Shown: positions 37,843 to 51,816, counted from the first letter of the stretch. The stretch: DNA of 64,000 bases from Takifugu bimaculatus (GCA_004026145.2 CP034995.1:5444513-5508512); one strand, 5' to 3'. Notes: generated by a model from the letters alone, not told the origin. Numbers and translations are program-made.

Positions 37843-40800
37843 ATGCCCGGGATGATGGACAAAGGCTCTGAGTATTTAGGTAAGGGTCGGTCAAACGGCA
37901 CCAAGAGTCCAATGAACGCATCAAACGGACATTTGTCGGAAGAAAGCGGCAGCGATGACGAACACGGTGAGTGGTAGCCTCGAACAACCTCTCAGTGTTT
38001 TCAGTGTGCGCGTTAATTAACCAGAGAAATACTTGAGAAAACCTGCTCATCTATGACGTGTTGGTGTTTCACAGATGTGGGAATGCGGGTCGGAGACGAC
38101 TTCCAGGCAATTATCCCAGATCTGGATCCCGGTGAGGTTCTGCTGGTCTGGATGGTGGTAGCCTCGGTTCACGTCCACGAACCTTTCTGTCACGTCGCGT
38201 CTATAAACATGTGAATGTCAGGTTAAAAACGTGGATTAATGTACAACGGGGCTACTTTAAGTCCACATTAATCATAATTATTATCCACAAGCATTATATG
38301 AAGCTTCCATTCATGAAAGTTCATGAAGTTTTGCACATGAAAACGTGTTTGAAATTCAACCCCATAAAAATGCATTTAAATAAAAGTTAAACCCCCTATC
38401 AAATCTTTTTGGCCCGAACCAAAGAGGAGGAGAAGATCTTTAAGGGGAGTTCGAAATCCAACCAGGACTGTAAAGCTGTTTAACAAGTTTGATGAGATGA
38501 GGTCAAGATTAACTAACAGAAGATTGGTATTTTAATATATCCCAGTTCTGCTTGATAGGCATTTATGGCTGAGGTGGGGGTTTGCAACCCACCCAATAAT
38601 CCAAATCGGCCCCAACAACCAGCCAATATCAGATCTTATTGATTAATCCTAAATGTAACATTTTATAAATGTGAAAATGTAGTAGATTCTTTCAATTTAG
38701 CAGAAATCAAATAGATATTTCTTTCTTTGCCGCCTCTGAGATTTGGTTTTACCTCAGACCTGTGCACCTCCTCCTACAACAGCAAACTGGACGGTGATAC
38801 GGATTAGGCTTAGATCTCAAACCCCAATGCAATTGATTTAAAAGATGAATGAAAACTTTCTGAAATCATTAATTTTCAATGGAGATGAACATTAACAAGA
38901 ATTAAATAATATTCACAAAATTCTGAATTAAAATTGTATCAGTTTGGTAACACATTGTTAGCAAACATATATTTACCATAAACTAAGTGTTAGCAGCATA
39001 TTGATGAATCAATAAGCACTTTTTAAACAAATGAAATGTAGCAAAAAGACCTTTATGACATAAAAGTCAACAAAACAGCTAAAAGTAAAATGTAAAGTAA
39101 TGCTCCACCCCCCACCCCACCCCAGACACTCTCTCTCTCACACACACACTCACACACACATAGAGTGCACATTCTGTTCCTCAGGCAGCTGAAATTTGGA
39201 GTAATTGCAATGTTGTAAAACTGCTTTTAAGCAAACCAGAAAGAAGTGCAGTGCAAAATCATCCAACTGAAGTGAATCATTTAAAATAGTTAATAAATCC
39301 TCATCTTAAGAGGATTTTAAAAAGTAGTTGGGAGTGGGATCCAAACAGCAGGTTGAGGGTTTTAGATGTAAGGGATCATGGTCCAAGGACATCAAATTTT
39401 CTTGAATTTCCCCACAGAGACATATAGAGACAAGCTCCAAGTTCAAGTTTTGGGCTGTATTTGCTGACCACTGTTGAACTAGAGCCAAGCTAATATTGTC
39501 AATTTTGTTTAAATTCTGCACACCACTCACTTGATAAGTTGTTTAAATTGTCAAAAATGGGGTTAATCAGATGTTAAATGTTGGAGATAGTACCTTGAGG
39601 TTGCTTTTGTTATCATATTGATTTTAATCATGTTATAGTGTTTGATGAACTGTTATTGGAAATTTGGGAATGAACAGTTTTCTCCATTTCTGTTCTGCTG
39701 TGCAGCATTTTCTCTCTCTAGCTATTAGATAGTTTCATTTTTCCAGGGTTAGCGTTTGTGTTTGATCTGATCTTTTTTTATTTTTGTGGGGCCAATTTGA
39801 AGTGTCGACTTCAGTTTGTTTAGTTTTAGGTGCCAAATGTCAACAATCAAATCACAGGAAGACAGTAAAAGGTTGAAAGGAATGTTATGTAGATTATTAA
39901 TAGCATTTGCAGTCACTACATGTTGGACCTTCCTTCTGAAATATTTTCCTAGTTCAAACCAGTGACATTAAAAACCACACTAAGGATCAGAAATGCATAG
40001 ATCTACACCAGAGGAATATCAGTTTATAATTAAATCTAGAGTGGCCTCTGTTGTGTGTAGAGTTACAGTATATGTTGGTTAAAATTCCTACCATTTAATG
40101 CATTTAAAAATGTAATTATTATCTCATCTTCTTAACCCCTTTTACCATTTTGGGGTCACAGGAGGGTACACAAAATGAGACGAGAAGAAGAAAAGATTGA
40201 TTATCTAAATGATACTTAAAATGACCTAAAAGGATTTCTCAGTTAAACTGTTGAAAATAAGGTATTGATATTCCAAACGTGCATAAGCCTGACAAAATGG
40301 TCCAATTGATGCTTTATTATTCATTACAAAGCATGTCTTCCCTGATGCTCCTGGAAGTTCCTGGTGAAAATTTGTTTTCCCTGATTTGAGCCCTAAGCAA
40401 GTGTTGCCCTAAATTCACTCTTCATGTGGTAAATAGATTCTTCCTCTCAGAAGGACAAAACTGCTAAAATCTTCAGCTGAATCTCTTCTTCACAGAAGCT
40501 GAGCAGATCGCGGTCAGTGTGCTAACATCATTCTATTTTCGTGCAGTGTGAAAGGGACATTAGCTAGCAATTAGTTCCACCTGAAATTTTTAGGGGCTTT
40601 ATAGCAATGGTGTGATAATCCAGATCCATTAATAAAATTCATATATACAAAGAATAGAGTTCTGATTAAAGAAATATTTGAATTGCAGGTTGTTGGGGCA
40701 AGTGTCTAGGGTCACCTGAAGTGTGACATTAGTGTCTCACACTTGAGCTAGTGTTCAAACCTTAGCGTGTGGTTTGTCTGATCTTAATCAAGGTTCCAGT

Positions 40801-41131
40801 AAGTACTCTGACAAAGACAGTGGCGGAATGCTGGTTTGGTCTCCATATCACACCATCATCGACTCGAAATGTAAGTCCACTTCCTGTCCTGTAGTGTTGT
40901 GCTTCTGACTCGTGTGAAACACCTGTCATCTTCTCTGTAGTGGATGAGTACATCGCCATCGCCAAAGAGAAACATGGATACAATGTAGAGCAGGTGAGTC
41001 ATGGACAGAACATTAGCACCAAGCAGAATGTTCTGAACCAGTAGATCAGGATTAAATTAAAAACCTTCTCTCACTGTACCTCATCAGAAAGACTAGAAGC
41101 GTTGAGACATTTGTTACTGAACAACTCGATC

Positions 41132-41224
<93 letters not shown>

Positions 41225-44200
41225 GCTTTGGGCATGCTCTTCTGGCACAAGCACAACATTGAGAAGTCTCTGGCTGACCTGCCCAACTTCACTCCGTTTC
41301 CAGATGAGTGGACAGTGGAGGACAAAGTTCTGTTTGAACAGGCCTTCAGTTTTCATGGGAAGAGCTTCCACCGCATCCAACAGATGGTAATAAACTAAAA
41401 CTACCACCACCTCAAGCCTAACACCTAACCCCAAATAGTGGAATAGCAATATTGGTGTTACTCTCATGAACATCAAGTAAGTAGGTCATCTGCTAATCAT
41501 ATTGGGATGGAGGCTGGATGGATGCAGGTCCTGGTCTCCTGAGGGATCATAGTGCAAGGTGAAGAGCTAGAAAAACCTTAAACCTTAAACTATTGCACAG
41601 TGATAGGGTCAGTGCTGCTTCCTGCTCATCTACCTAAGGAGATGATACAGGGAAAATAGAAAATAAAAGCTTCTATCCTCATAGAGCCACTATAGGAAGT
41701 GCCTTAGGGATGAACAGGTTGCCTCTGAAAACTGAACTAATTGTTATTTGTAGTGTATTCACACAGACTGCTGACATGCAAACACCTAAACCACCAAACT
41801 GAGAAGTTAGCACAATCAGTGGTCACAGCCAGGGTCAGGTCAATCCAAACAATCAGAGCAACAAAACACTTACTGCTCCATTACCTTCCTCACATCTTCA
41901 TATCAACTTCAAACTTGTCAAAGTGTAAATCTTTAGCTAATGCTTGTTAATGTTTGTTACATTTGTAGTTGCCAGACAAGTCCATCTCCAGTCTAGTAAA
42001 ATACTACTACTCATGGAAAAAGACTCGCTCCAGAACCAGTCTAATGGATCGTCAGGCTCGCAAACTGGCCACCAGGAGCAACCAGGACGACAGGTAGAGT
42101 GACAGAGTGACAGGCAGTGAGCGAGGCTTGCTGATCCAGTCATATCAATCAATCAGTCTTTATTTATATAGCATTTGTTACAATCAAAATTGTCTATAGT
42201 TGTCTGACCCCCAACAAGCAACAGTGGCAAGGAAAAACTCCCCTTTAACAGGAAAAAACCTTGAGCAGGACCAGGCATCTGACATCCAAGACTTTATGTC
42301 TTTAAGACAGGTCTGAAGCTTAAATTACTACGCTTTCTCCTCTGGTTTCATGGATAGATATAGCTGAGTGTCATCAGCAATGAAAATTTATTCCATGCTG
42401 CCGAATAATGTTACAAGGGAAGCATGTACAAGGTGAAAAGGATTGGTCCAAGTACAGAACCTTGTGGAACTCCATGGCTAACCCTAATGTTTGAAGAGGG
42501 AATGCCGTGGACATGAGCAAACTAGTATTTACCGGATAAATATGATCTAAACCAGTCCCTTTAATGCCAATCATATGTTCCAGTCTCTGTAACAGGATGA
42601 TGTTATCAACTGTATTAAAAGCAGCACTGAGGTCCAGCACAACCAGCATAGAAACCAGTCAATGATCTGAAGCTATAAGAAGATCATTAGTAACTTTAAT
42701 GAGTGCTGTTTCTTTACTGTGGTGAGCTCTAAAGCCTGACTGAAACATCTCAAACAGGTTGTTTCTCTGCAGGTGCTCCAGTAACTGAGTCATCACCACC
42801 TTCTCAAAGATTTTAGAGATAAAGGGAAGGTTAGATATCAGCCTATAATTTGCTAGCACATCAGGATCCAGTGACTTTTTTTTCAAGCAACGGTTTAATT
42901 ACTGCCACCTTGTAGGACCGGGGTGCATAACCTGTCACTAAAGAACAATTGATCTGGTCCAGGGTAGAACTGCCTATCAATGGTAAAACATCCTTCAACA
43001 GGTGTGTTGGGATGGGATCTAAAAGACATGTGGTGGACCTAGATTTCTCCATTAGCAACAATGCCTCAGAAAAATATATAGGGGTGAAGGACTTTTTGGA
43101 GACCCTGTTTTTCCTACAGTCAGCACATCTGGTGATGGTCTAGAAGCTGCTGGAATGGGCTGATTAGCTTTTTCTGTAATTGTTAGAACTTTATCAGTGA
43201 AGAAGCTCATTAAGTCTTCACCACTGAGGGATGAAGGGATCCATGAATCTAAAACACTGTGATTCATTTGGCCACACTGCTGAAAAGAAATTTGGGGTTT
43301 TCCTGGTTTTCTTCAAATAAAGAAGAAAAATAAGCTATTCTAGCCTTACAGAGGACCTTTTTTTATAAACTACCAAACAGTCTTTCCAGGCTAAATATTA
43401 GCTGTCTATTTTACAAGAATACCACTTCCCTTCTGTCATACCGACACTTCATTGATAAGGCATATCCCTGATAAAGTAACCTCTTACAGAACAGATTTTC
43501 CTTTCTTCAGTCGATTTGCTGTGATTCGCATTAGATTCATAAACTGAAGCTAAAATAATCATATAGAAGTGTCTAAATTAAAGATATGAAATAATTTAGT
43601 GTTGTGTAAAGGTTGAATGTTACTGCCAACAGTGACGAGGAGATGGAGGAGGCCAATCCAATCGAAGCCAACGACAGTGACTACGATCCAAACAAGGAAA
43701 CCAAGAAAGAGGCAAGTTCCCACATGTGAGGAGATGTTGCTACAAAGATTAGACAGCATAGTCAATGCTGCAGCCACCCTTTCCATTTTTAAATGTATGG
43801 TAGAACAATTTACCAAAATTTACTGTTGAAATTCAAGATCATAATTTCTTTTCCCTTAACAGAACCAGACAGATCCAGTAACACCAGGTGCTAAGCTGGC
43901 TTTAGGTCGACGGGAGAATCAGACTTTGCAGCACCGACATCACCAACGTTCCCGCTGCCGGCCCCCAAAAGGCATGTATCTGACCCAAGAGGACGTGGTG
44001 GCAATGTCCTGCAGTGCCTCTGCTGCTAACACACTTCTCCGTCAGCTGGACATGGAGCTGGTATCTCTCAAGAGACAGGTAAGGCTGCTAGAAAATCATT
44101 CAGACCTGGTGTGTACTAGAAAACAAGGGAATTTCACATGAATTTCCTGGCTTTATTGGTGCTGTGGTTAATGGTTTCACATGGTTGTTCTTCAGGTGCA

Positions 44201-46090
44201 GAATGCTAAACAGATGAACAGTGGACTGAAACACGCTTTGGAGGCCAGCCTGGAAGACTTCAGGCTGCCAGAGGTACGAAATACTGGAAGAACTAGTGAT
44301 ATTAGGAGGGTGGTCTTTCCTGCTCTGCTTTAGGACCCAACCCCATCACTGAATGACATGCTGTGAAGTTTTATTTAACTTCTGTAATATTTTTAGAGAA
44401 AATATGATGCCGTTTGAACGTGATAGACGCTGCAGTAAACAACACAAAAATCCTGTTTGATATTCCCAAACGACCAGCAGGTGGTGCTGCCGCAGTGGGG
44501 AAATGATCCCTTTCACACTTCACTTGCTACTTAGTTTAGTTCAGATTTTAACATAACTATAGCTGTGGATTTCAATTGTTCAGCCCTATCTTAATAACAC
44601 TTAGCATCATTAGGGTCAGGGAAAAAGAAAATTCATATCTCCGTGTCACATTTTGCTCACATTTGCTTACGCACATTTTCGCAAACAAGGCAGGTGCCAG
44701 TTTGAGTCACCACCTACTGTTAGGGTGTGTAAGTAGATGTCATATAAAAAAAATCTCAAAATAAAAGCACAGGATTCGGTTTTCACCTAGGACAGAAGAT
44801 ACATGATGGAAATCAAGTTGATAATACAGAAAGATTCTTACTCTGCAATGTTCACTACAGTCTTTGATTCTCATGTCAATGTGAAGTTTAGCGCTCCGAT
44901 TCTTCCTGCTGTTGCAGTGTAACCAGAAAGTGAACGCGCGCTGGACCACAGATGAGCAGCTCCTTGCAGTTCAGGGTGGGTTTTATATGTAGCAATATTT
45001 CACCATATATTCGTGTGGATTGTGTTCGGAATTCTTCAGCATCTTAAATCAAGATTTTTCTTCTCTTTTTTCTTAAATCTGTCACATTCTCCCAAATGTA
45101 GTCCAAAATGTTTGAGGGTCGCATGACTCCTATTTCCAACTGAAGGTGACTAATCATAGTTTGCTACTTCTGACTGCTTCTGTGTTAAACCAGGTGTTAG
45201 GAAGTATGGGAGAGACTTCCAGGCCATCGCTGACGTTATCGGGAACAAAACAGTAGGACAGGTGAAGAACTTCTTTGTGAACTATCGGCGGCGTTTCAAT
45301 CTGGACGAGGTGCTGCAGGAATGGGAGGCTGAACAGGGAACAAAAGCTCCAAATGGAGACACCACCACCTCAGGAGAGGAGGGGAAGAACAGTGGACCCA
45401 CACTTTCAGGGAAGAGTACTGATGAGGAGGATGAAGAGGTAATGGGTCTTCATTTGTCCAGATTAAGATCTGTTTTTTGGATTTGTGACATTTTTACAGA
45501 AGTCAGTTTGATTAATGAAGAAGCTGTCATCGGTCATTAGCCTGTTGCTGCTACATGTCAAATATGCTGTTTTTGATGCTACTGTATGTTTTTGACACTA
45601 ATTCAGATCTTCGCTGATTTCCTCCCTTCAGACAGGAATTAAATGTGAATGACGCAGGCTTGTAGTGAGGTAATTATGGCCCCACCCACTCTCCTTTCTG
45701 CAGGGTCAGGTGACCTCCTCAAGTGCATCCCCTGCTGCTTCCTCTTCCGCTTCAGCTCAAATTCCAGTCACTTCAGGCTCTACTTCCTCCACCGTCCATC
45801 AGCCCCCTCCCCTCCTGCGGCCCACACTCCCAGCCACGCCTTCCTTACACCGCCAACCCCCACCCCTCCAGCAGCAGGCCAGGTTCCTTCAGCCCCGTTC
45901 CATGCTGCAGCAGCCCCCACCTCTCATCCGCCCAACCAACCCTCTGCCTCCCCGCCTCAACCCTCGACCAGCTGGTCCCATGAGCCTCTGTGGCAACCCT
46001 GGGGGTTCGGGACCAGGCTCTGCTCAGCTGCCCTCTGGCCTGGCTGCCAACCAATCTGAGACAGCCTCATCATCTTCCCTCCATTTGTAA
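37843..46090 (+). CDS. rcor3: REST corepressor 3 (CoREST family), complete
   Basis: A chromatin scaffold that joins LSD1/KDM1A and HDAC1/2 in CoREST-type complexes in the nucleus. Coding exons: 37843-37966, 38075-38131, 40793-40870, 40941-40993, 41225-41386, 41969-42093, 43633-43711, 43863-44078, 44196-44273, 44918-44975, 45194-45438, 45704-46090. Phases agree and give 553 aa. ELM2 lies in exons 2-5 (DVGMRVGDDFQAIIP, MLFWHKHNIEKSLADL). SANT1 is in exons 5-6 (EWTVEDKVLFEQAF, LVKYYYSWKKTRSRTS). A coiled region is in exons 8-9 (LLRQLDMELVSLKRQVQNAK). SANT2 is in exons 10-11 (ARWTTDEQLLAVQ, NKTVGQVKNFFVNYRRRF). The proline-rich tail (QPPPLLRPTLPA, NPLPPRLNPRP) and the start MPGMMDKGSEYLGK point to RCOR3, not RCOR1 or RCOR2. 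Exon 7 uses a GC donor, and a GT repeat abuts exon 5. It is convergent with pex6. Confidence 0.94.
38132..40792. other. rcor3 intron 2, nothing recognised
   Basis: AT-rich 2.7-kb intron with no recognised element. Its acceptor is AAG with a weak pyrimidine tract, but the exon 3 frame (SSKYSDKDSGGMLVW) fixes the junction at 40793. Confidence 0.5.
41134..41222. repeat. pure (TG)n microsatellite abutting the rcor3 exon 5 acceptor
   Basis: About 44 uninterrupted TG units run straight into the TAG acceptor at 41222-41224, with exon 5 starting at 41225. The usual polypyrimidine tract of this intron is entirely replaced by the repeat. Confidence 0.96.
42144..43445 (-). mobile_element. truncated L2 LINE copy in rcor3 intron 6
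   Basis: Same family as the full-length copy at 23598-28618, in reverse orientation. It runs from the linker before RT (near 43445) through RT pieces (LANYRLISNLPFISKIFEKV, LDLSAAFNTVDNIILLQ) to the 3' tail at 42144-42290. Stops and frameshifts are present, and RT after the active-site region is joined directly to the 3' UTR, a deletion of roughly 1.3 kb. It lies antisense to rcor3. Confidence 0.85.
43712..43717 (+). promoter_or_regulatory. non-canonical GC splice donor of rcor3 intron 7
   Basis: Exon 7 ends AAGAAAGAG and the intron begins GCAAGT, the consensus form of GC-AG introns. The next exon (from 43863) continues in phase with NQTDPVTPG. The only nearby GT alternative (GTTCCC) breaks the frame. 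Confidence 0.75.
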
Positions 46091-48839
46091 ATGACAGGGA
46101 GGAAATGCTCGGATTATATGTAAATATAATATTTCTCACAGCACGTGAACAGAGCGCAGGTGCTTGGGGTGAACTCCAAGCATTGTGGGGAGCTTTTCTC
46201 AACTGAAAACATTGAAATTATTTTTACTTTGCTATGTTTTTTTCACCTCATGTCTGACTGACTGACTGCTGAATTTTGTCTGAAAACAGACTTTGTTTTT
46301 TGGCTGTTAAACAACTGAAGTCACATGATATCATGACATTGCAATGTAATCTTAATTTAACCCCATAGAATATTTCCTCAAACAAAATACATTACAGTCA
46401 ATATTTTTACCAAGAATAAATTTAGTGTTAAAGGTCATAAAACTGAAATGTTCTTAAAAGGATTACTGGCAGATGAATACATAAATATTTCTGACTGATG
46501 ACAGCTGATATGAGTGGGTTGGCTTATGTCATTTCCTGAAAATTTACCTGCAGTGGTGATCGCTGATGGACTGACAATCATCGTCCTCATATTGATGTTG
46601 ACTGTTTTTGTCAGGGAAGTATGGAATATTAGCCTCTTCTGTCAGCAAATTCAGAAATGCTGATGTTTTAACAAGAAAAAGATGCCTGGTTCTCAGAGGG
46701 TGAGCCCTTCATATTAAAAAGATTCTTCTGTCATGCTTTTGTTATCATCTCTTCTGTCTGTTTGACAGTTTGAAGGAAAACTAGAATGTTAACATGTTCC
46801 CTCCCGTGTACCTGAGAAGATTTTAACTTTTTATTTTAGGTATATCATGTAGTGGAGGATGTTCCGCTTTCAGGACTGCCTACAGTGTCAGTGTCTTTGG
46901 GGATTTGTTTCTGCTGGTGTTGGAAAAATACAGTATTTATCATCTGTGTGAAGATTTCATCTGCTTGAACTACGATGCTCAATAATTCGCAAATTTCTAC
47001 TTAAAAGTCTTCAGTTTGTTCAATGTAAAGAGATAGATTCACCATGCGAATGATGAATGATGCATTTTTGACTCGAGCCATATGTTGCTGGTGACGGCAA
47101 AGGTCAAAGGTGATGTAGAGGTAGCAAAGGTGTGGAGAAATACAAAACATAGTGTTCTTTTAGCTTGCTGGCTCTTAGGGCCCCTCTTCAAGTCCAGATC
47201 TCTGGGTATGTTAAAGGTCACAGGGTCATGTACCCGCTGGTGAGGGCTGTGTGTTTTACAAAAATCAGCAGGTCTGGATGGAGTCCACCTGTGGTCATTC
47301 AACATTAGACAAATGTGTCATTCAGAAGCTTTGGGTTCAGGTGAACCAGCTTTGACCTGTGTTAACACAGCAACAGCACTGGAGTGTGTCTGCTGGAAGC
47401 AACTTCATCATCATCATGCTGCAACCATATCTGATTCTGAGTCTTACAGGGGACAGAGATGTAATCTGCTGTATTCTGTCTGAGAGTCACATTTCAATCA
47501 GATCCAACGCTGAATTAATAGATCCATGACCTTCTGGAGACACTTTTACACGTTGGCCTCTACCAAAGACGCAGAACTGCGAACCTGCAGCAGCGCCTGA
47601 ATCGGCAGCGCCTAATCCTTTCATTTTCACCGTCTGAAGCTGACACTTTATGTTTCACGCCAGCATGGTATCGTCACAAGGCTTTCTGCTGCTGCAGAAT
47701 TCATCAGTCATCAGAAAAAAGTCATCAGTTCTGCTCATATTTGACTTGTTAAAAAGTTCATTTTCCCAGTATCCTAGCAACAGCTACGTGTTACTCTGTG
47801 ATTGGCTGTTTCTCGGGGGGCCTGTCAGAAGTGCTGAGTTGAATTGCCCCCTCTCTGGCTGGCTCTTGGCCCCCTATTATTGAGCACATTTGTTGTTTTT
47901 TTTATGTGCCGACTGAAGCTTCTAGTGTGAGAGCAAAAACCTGCAGCGGATCAGATACGAGCCTCTGCAGGGCCGTCAGGCCACAAGCTAACAAATGTGC
48001 GGGGTCAACTGGTAAGAGTGCTTTTTTATTCTTGTAGCAGGTTAATTAGTCGAGCACTGAAGTTGTGACAACATGCATGCTTCATCAATTTATGTTGAAC
48101 TTCTTCTGTGGGAAGTCAGCTTTTCAGCTGTTGTTTACTGGTGAAGTTTTAGCCTCTGGTATCATGCTGAAGGAACATCTGCTTGTGTGCCAGTCTGAGG
48201 TGAGAAGTCAATTACTGGATACAACCTGGAGGTGGCGTTGTGTTTCTACGCCAAGATGGGAGCTCAGGGTTTTTGCCACAGTATCAAGACAATCCTGCTG
48301 GATCGCAAACCTTATGCCAAATTAATCTGCAGGCAAAGTTTGGGGGACCCACAGAGTGAGAGTGTGTTGGCCTGGTGACATTTAACAGCAAGCCTCACTG
48401 GAAGCACAATGATGGCGTCATCGGCATCATTTTACATCTACATGTTGCTAGATTTCTCTCTGGCTGCTTTCAGCCCGCTCCCACAAACAATTGAGACGTT
48501 TGTTTTAGGCTTACCCCAAAGGTGGCTACTGTTAAAGGCTGCTTAAAGATGTCTGCCTGAATGGCCATTCATCTGAATGATGGGATATCTGGATTACCAA
48601 TAATGACATAACAGAGTTTTAATCAGTTGTCACTTTTAGATAGATGAATATTATCTGTTCTGTTTCAAACTTCTTTTCTAACTCATTTTTCAACATCCAT
48701 CATGAAAACTGGCTCCTCTGCTAAACTGGTCCAGGCTTCATTAGGCAGGTTCAGAATGATTACTCCAAATCTACCTCCTCCAGCCTTTGTGGTGGGACAT
48801 ACATCCTTAGAGAACCGGTTCTGCTCTCATTTTTCACTG
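46091..48839 (+). other. rcor3 3' UTR and intergenic DNA
   Basis: Immediately after the rcor3 stop. A first AATAAA at 46415-46420 could end a short 3' UTR, but a longer one is equally possible. I recognise no coding exon or transposon. Confidence 0.4.
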
Positions 48840-49430
48840 GCCGCAATATGAATCCAGAATAGACTTTGAAATCCTTCTCCTGTCCTATGAGGTCCACGGA
48901 GGACCAGAACATCCCAGTAGACCATTTTGCTCTCAGTGTTGGTTTACTGCTGGTTACAGAACTGTTACGAGTAGAATGGGGCTCCAAACCTTTAGCTATC
49001 AGGCCCCCTGCTGTGGAACCAGCTCCCTGGACAGGTATAGGATGACAACGCCTTCTCTACTTGAAGATGAAAACCTTCTTCTTATAGTCAGCATAGGGGC
49101 AACTAACCTTTAGCATAATCTTAGCTATGCTGCTAAAGGCCAAGATTGCTGGGGTGCAGAGATATGATCAATTGACGTTTTCTGTCTCCCGATTGGTTCA
49201 TGGCTGCCGTAAAAGATGTTCCTCTCTTTTTCACTCTCTATTCCCCTGTGTCGAAGGTCAGTGTTTGATGTTATTGACAACTTTTTTCTTCTGCAGTTCT
49301 CTGCTTCTCTCTTTGAAACTATCTACAAGTCTGATAGATTCCTCCACATCATCAAGATCTAGATGAATTTAATTTACAAGGCCATTTGTTTGGTCACTCC
49401 CCCTAACTTATGTCCACAGGGTTAAGTTTT
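48840..49430 (+). mobile_element. old decayed L2 3' end
   Basis: The sequence parallels the end of L2 ORF2 and its 3' UTR at 27530-28060. Shared words are CCTATGAGGTCC for the family's CCTACAAGGTCC, GTAGAATGGGG, AGCTATCAGGCCCCCTGC, GGAACCAGCTCCCTG and TAGCTATGCTG. It has more substitutions than the other copies and is probably the oldest. Confidence 0.7.
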
Positions 49431-51816
49431 GCTGGATTAAGACTGATACAAATTCCAATTCCAGTTCATCTGCCTGGTCCTCCATCCACCAGCAGCAACA
49501 CTGAACCAGGATGTTCCCTTGTGTTCATCTCTGTTACTAATCAGAGGCAAAGTGGTGCCTGAATAGTCTCATTAATTCCTGAGTCCACTGGGAAAAACAG
49601 GTGCTGGATCTAACCAGATTTGACAGTTTGGATTGATATGCTGTGATTTGTAACTGGTTCTGCAGCTTCAGTTGGGAAATGAAAGGTCCAAAGAGTGACA
49701 AATGTCAAGCTTAATGGTCTGGTGTTCCTGAAGGTTTCCCAAAGGGACGCTACTGAGAAGCTGGCTCACCAAGTCACGGCCCAGGCTGCTGCTTCTGATT
49801 GCTGGGTTGAAGAGACCTCAGGTGACCCTCATGAGGAGGAAAAGGATGAAACGCACTAAAGTAGCAAAGGCCACATAAGCGGTAAATATGGCTTCTGCTG
49901 TACCAACTAATACTGAACCTGAACTGCTAACTACGAGAGCATTACTTCTGCTTGCCAATGTAGTGTAATTTGTCCCATCCACCCCTGAAGGCACCATTTA
50001 GAATTGCTTATGGTTTGGTTGATATAGTTGAGCAAGACACCAGTTAGATCATGTCACGTGGTCGTGAGCCAGGTCAGAGCAGAGGAGCCAATGATTCTTC
50101 CTATTGATCAGAAACACAGCAGGTGTTTCATTTCCTCCATGCTTCTCAACCGTTTCCCTGTTTTTGTTGAAGGAATCCACCTCCCGACTTATTGCAGAAC
50201 CTGCTGGACGGCAGCTTCACCCGAAGCTTTATCACCACTGAAGCTGCGGGATGGATTTTCAGTGTAACCAACAAAACTTCCAGACCGATCCGGATTCTGG
50301 CCAGGAAATGGGCCCTCAGCTCCAGCCAGATCATTCAAACACAAGGTCAGCCTGGAGCCTGCACTTCCATGAACCAAAACCAGGCGAATAAACTGGAACA
50401 GGCAGTAAAAGCCAGACTCACATTCTTCTTCACTCTCTACCACAACAGAAAACATGAGGCAAAGCTTCCTCGGAAGCAGAACCTGAGCTGCAGATATTAG
50501 CATGTGTCTATGATTGGACCCTCAACCGAACCACCGTTTTACTGGTTTGAAAGTTTATCAATAACGAGAAGCCAGTTCAAGATGGTTCCACTCTTTAAAC
50601 CATCCCATCTTTTTTATTTTCTAACATTCTTTGTTATCCACTAACAACAATCAGAATGACCAGTGGGAGTCTCTTATTGCCGTGTGAATTTCTACAGGTT
50701 TATGCTGCACTTTTCTATATTAATATTAATTAAAAAAAAGATTTAGTAACATCTCCAGGTTTATACATCTGTATTCCTTTTCTGCTTTGCAGGTTTTTGA
50801 AATTGTTTACTTCTGGTTTGTAGACCATTTCTGCTAGCCTTCACAACACAGGATAAGACATACAGACACACTCTCTCTACTGATACTGAAAGATGCGTCC
50901 GTGAAGCTAAATGAAACTAAAATGTGCCACTGCTCTTCCCAAATGAGCATTTGTCAGGTCTTCAGTTCAACAATTTTTAAAAATCTAAGGCGAACCAAAC
51001 ATGCTCAGCTCTGTCAAAATAAACTTGTGACTTCATCAACTTAAGTCCTATTTGTTTTGATTTCTAAACTGGCTGGTTTCAGAATTTTGCCATCATCACC
51101 TTATTTAAGGTCCTGCAGTAGGAAAATAACTTTTAAAATAATGTCCAATAATTAGGTTTTTATTTTCCATTTCCTCATTATCTATTCCCATTAAAATAAT
51201 TTGTGTTCTCCAACTGCTAGCAGAACTCTTCCTTTTGTCACACTCATATTCATATTTAAATGGCATCAGCTAGCCGAAGAGCCCATAATGAATCTACACC
51301 TGCCAAAGAGGTGACTTGTTGCTTCCCTCTGCTGTACTGGAGCAGATGCTACATGCTACCTGTTAAACTATGTGTCTTTATAGGGGTTTTCCCCTTTGAA
51401 AAAAAGTTAAGGCAGGTGTCAGAAATTTACAACACAAATAAAATGGCAACATGCTATATTTTACATCTGTTCATTTGGAAAGAAAAACAAAAAAATAATT
51501 TTAGTGCTTGTGGTAACACCTAGCAATCATAAAAACAGTAATATAATACAATGAAAAACTTGAGTCGCCATTTTAGAGTTTACCGAGTTTTGACTTCAAA
51601 CATTTTAAGTCATCTCTGTATCAACATGGATGCTAATGCTTTAGCCTCCTGGATGTTAGCATCATCATATGTTCAGACGTGTGTGTTGTGGCTTCTTTGC
51701 GAAAAAGAAAGATCAAATGCTGCTGACTGTGGCTGCTCTGACAGTGGGACTAGCGGCTTCCAACTGATCCTGCTCGCTTCCTAATCCAGCAGGTCCAGGA
51801 CACATGAATTCCTGCT
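49431..51816. other. intergenic between convergent rcor3 and pex6, nothing certain
   Basis: Presumably holds pex6 3' UTR at the right end. Open stretches around 49730-49860 and on both strands of 50190-50500 match no family I know. Confidence 0.4.

Noticed and set aside
45649..46059. Alternative proline-rich reading frames over rcor3 exon 12
   Set aside because: The annotated frame continues exon 11 in phase and matches the RCOR3 tail; the others are shadows of Pro/Ser-rich codons.
50189..50503. 104-codon minus-strand frame between rcor3 and pex6
   Set aside because: No recognised domain, no splice or start support, and an equally long frame on the other strand.
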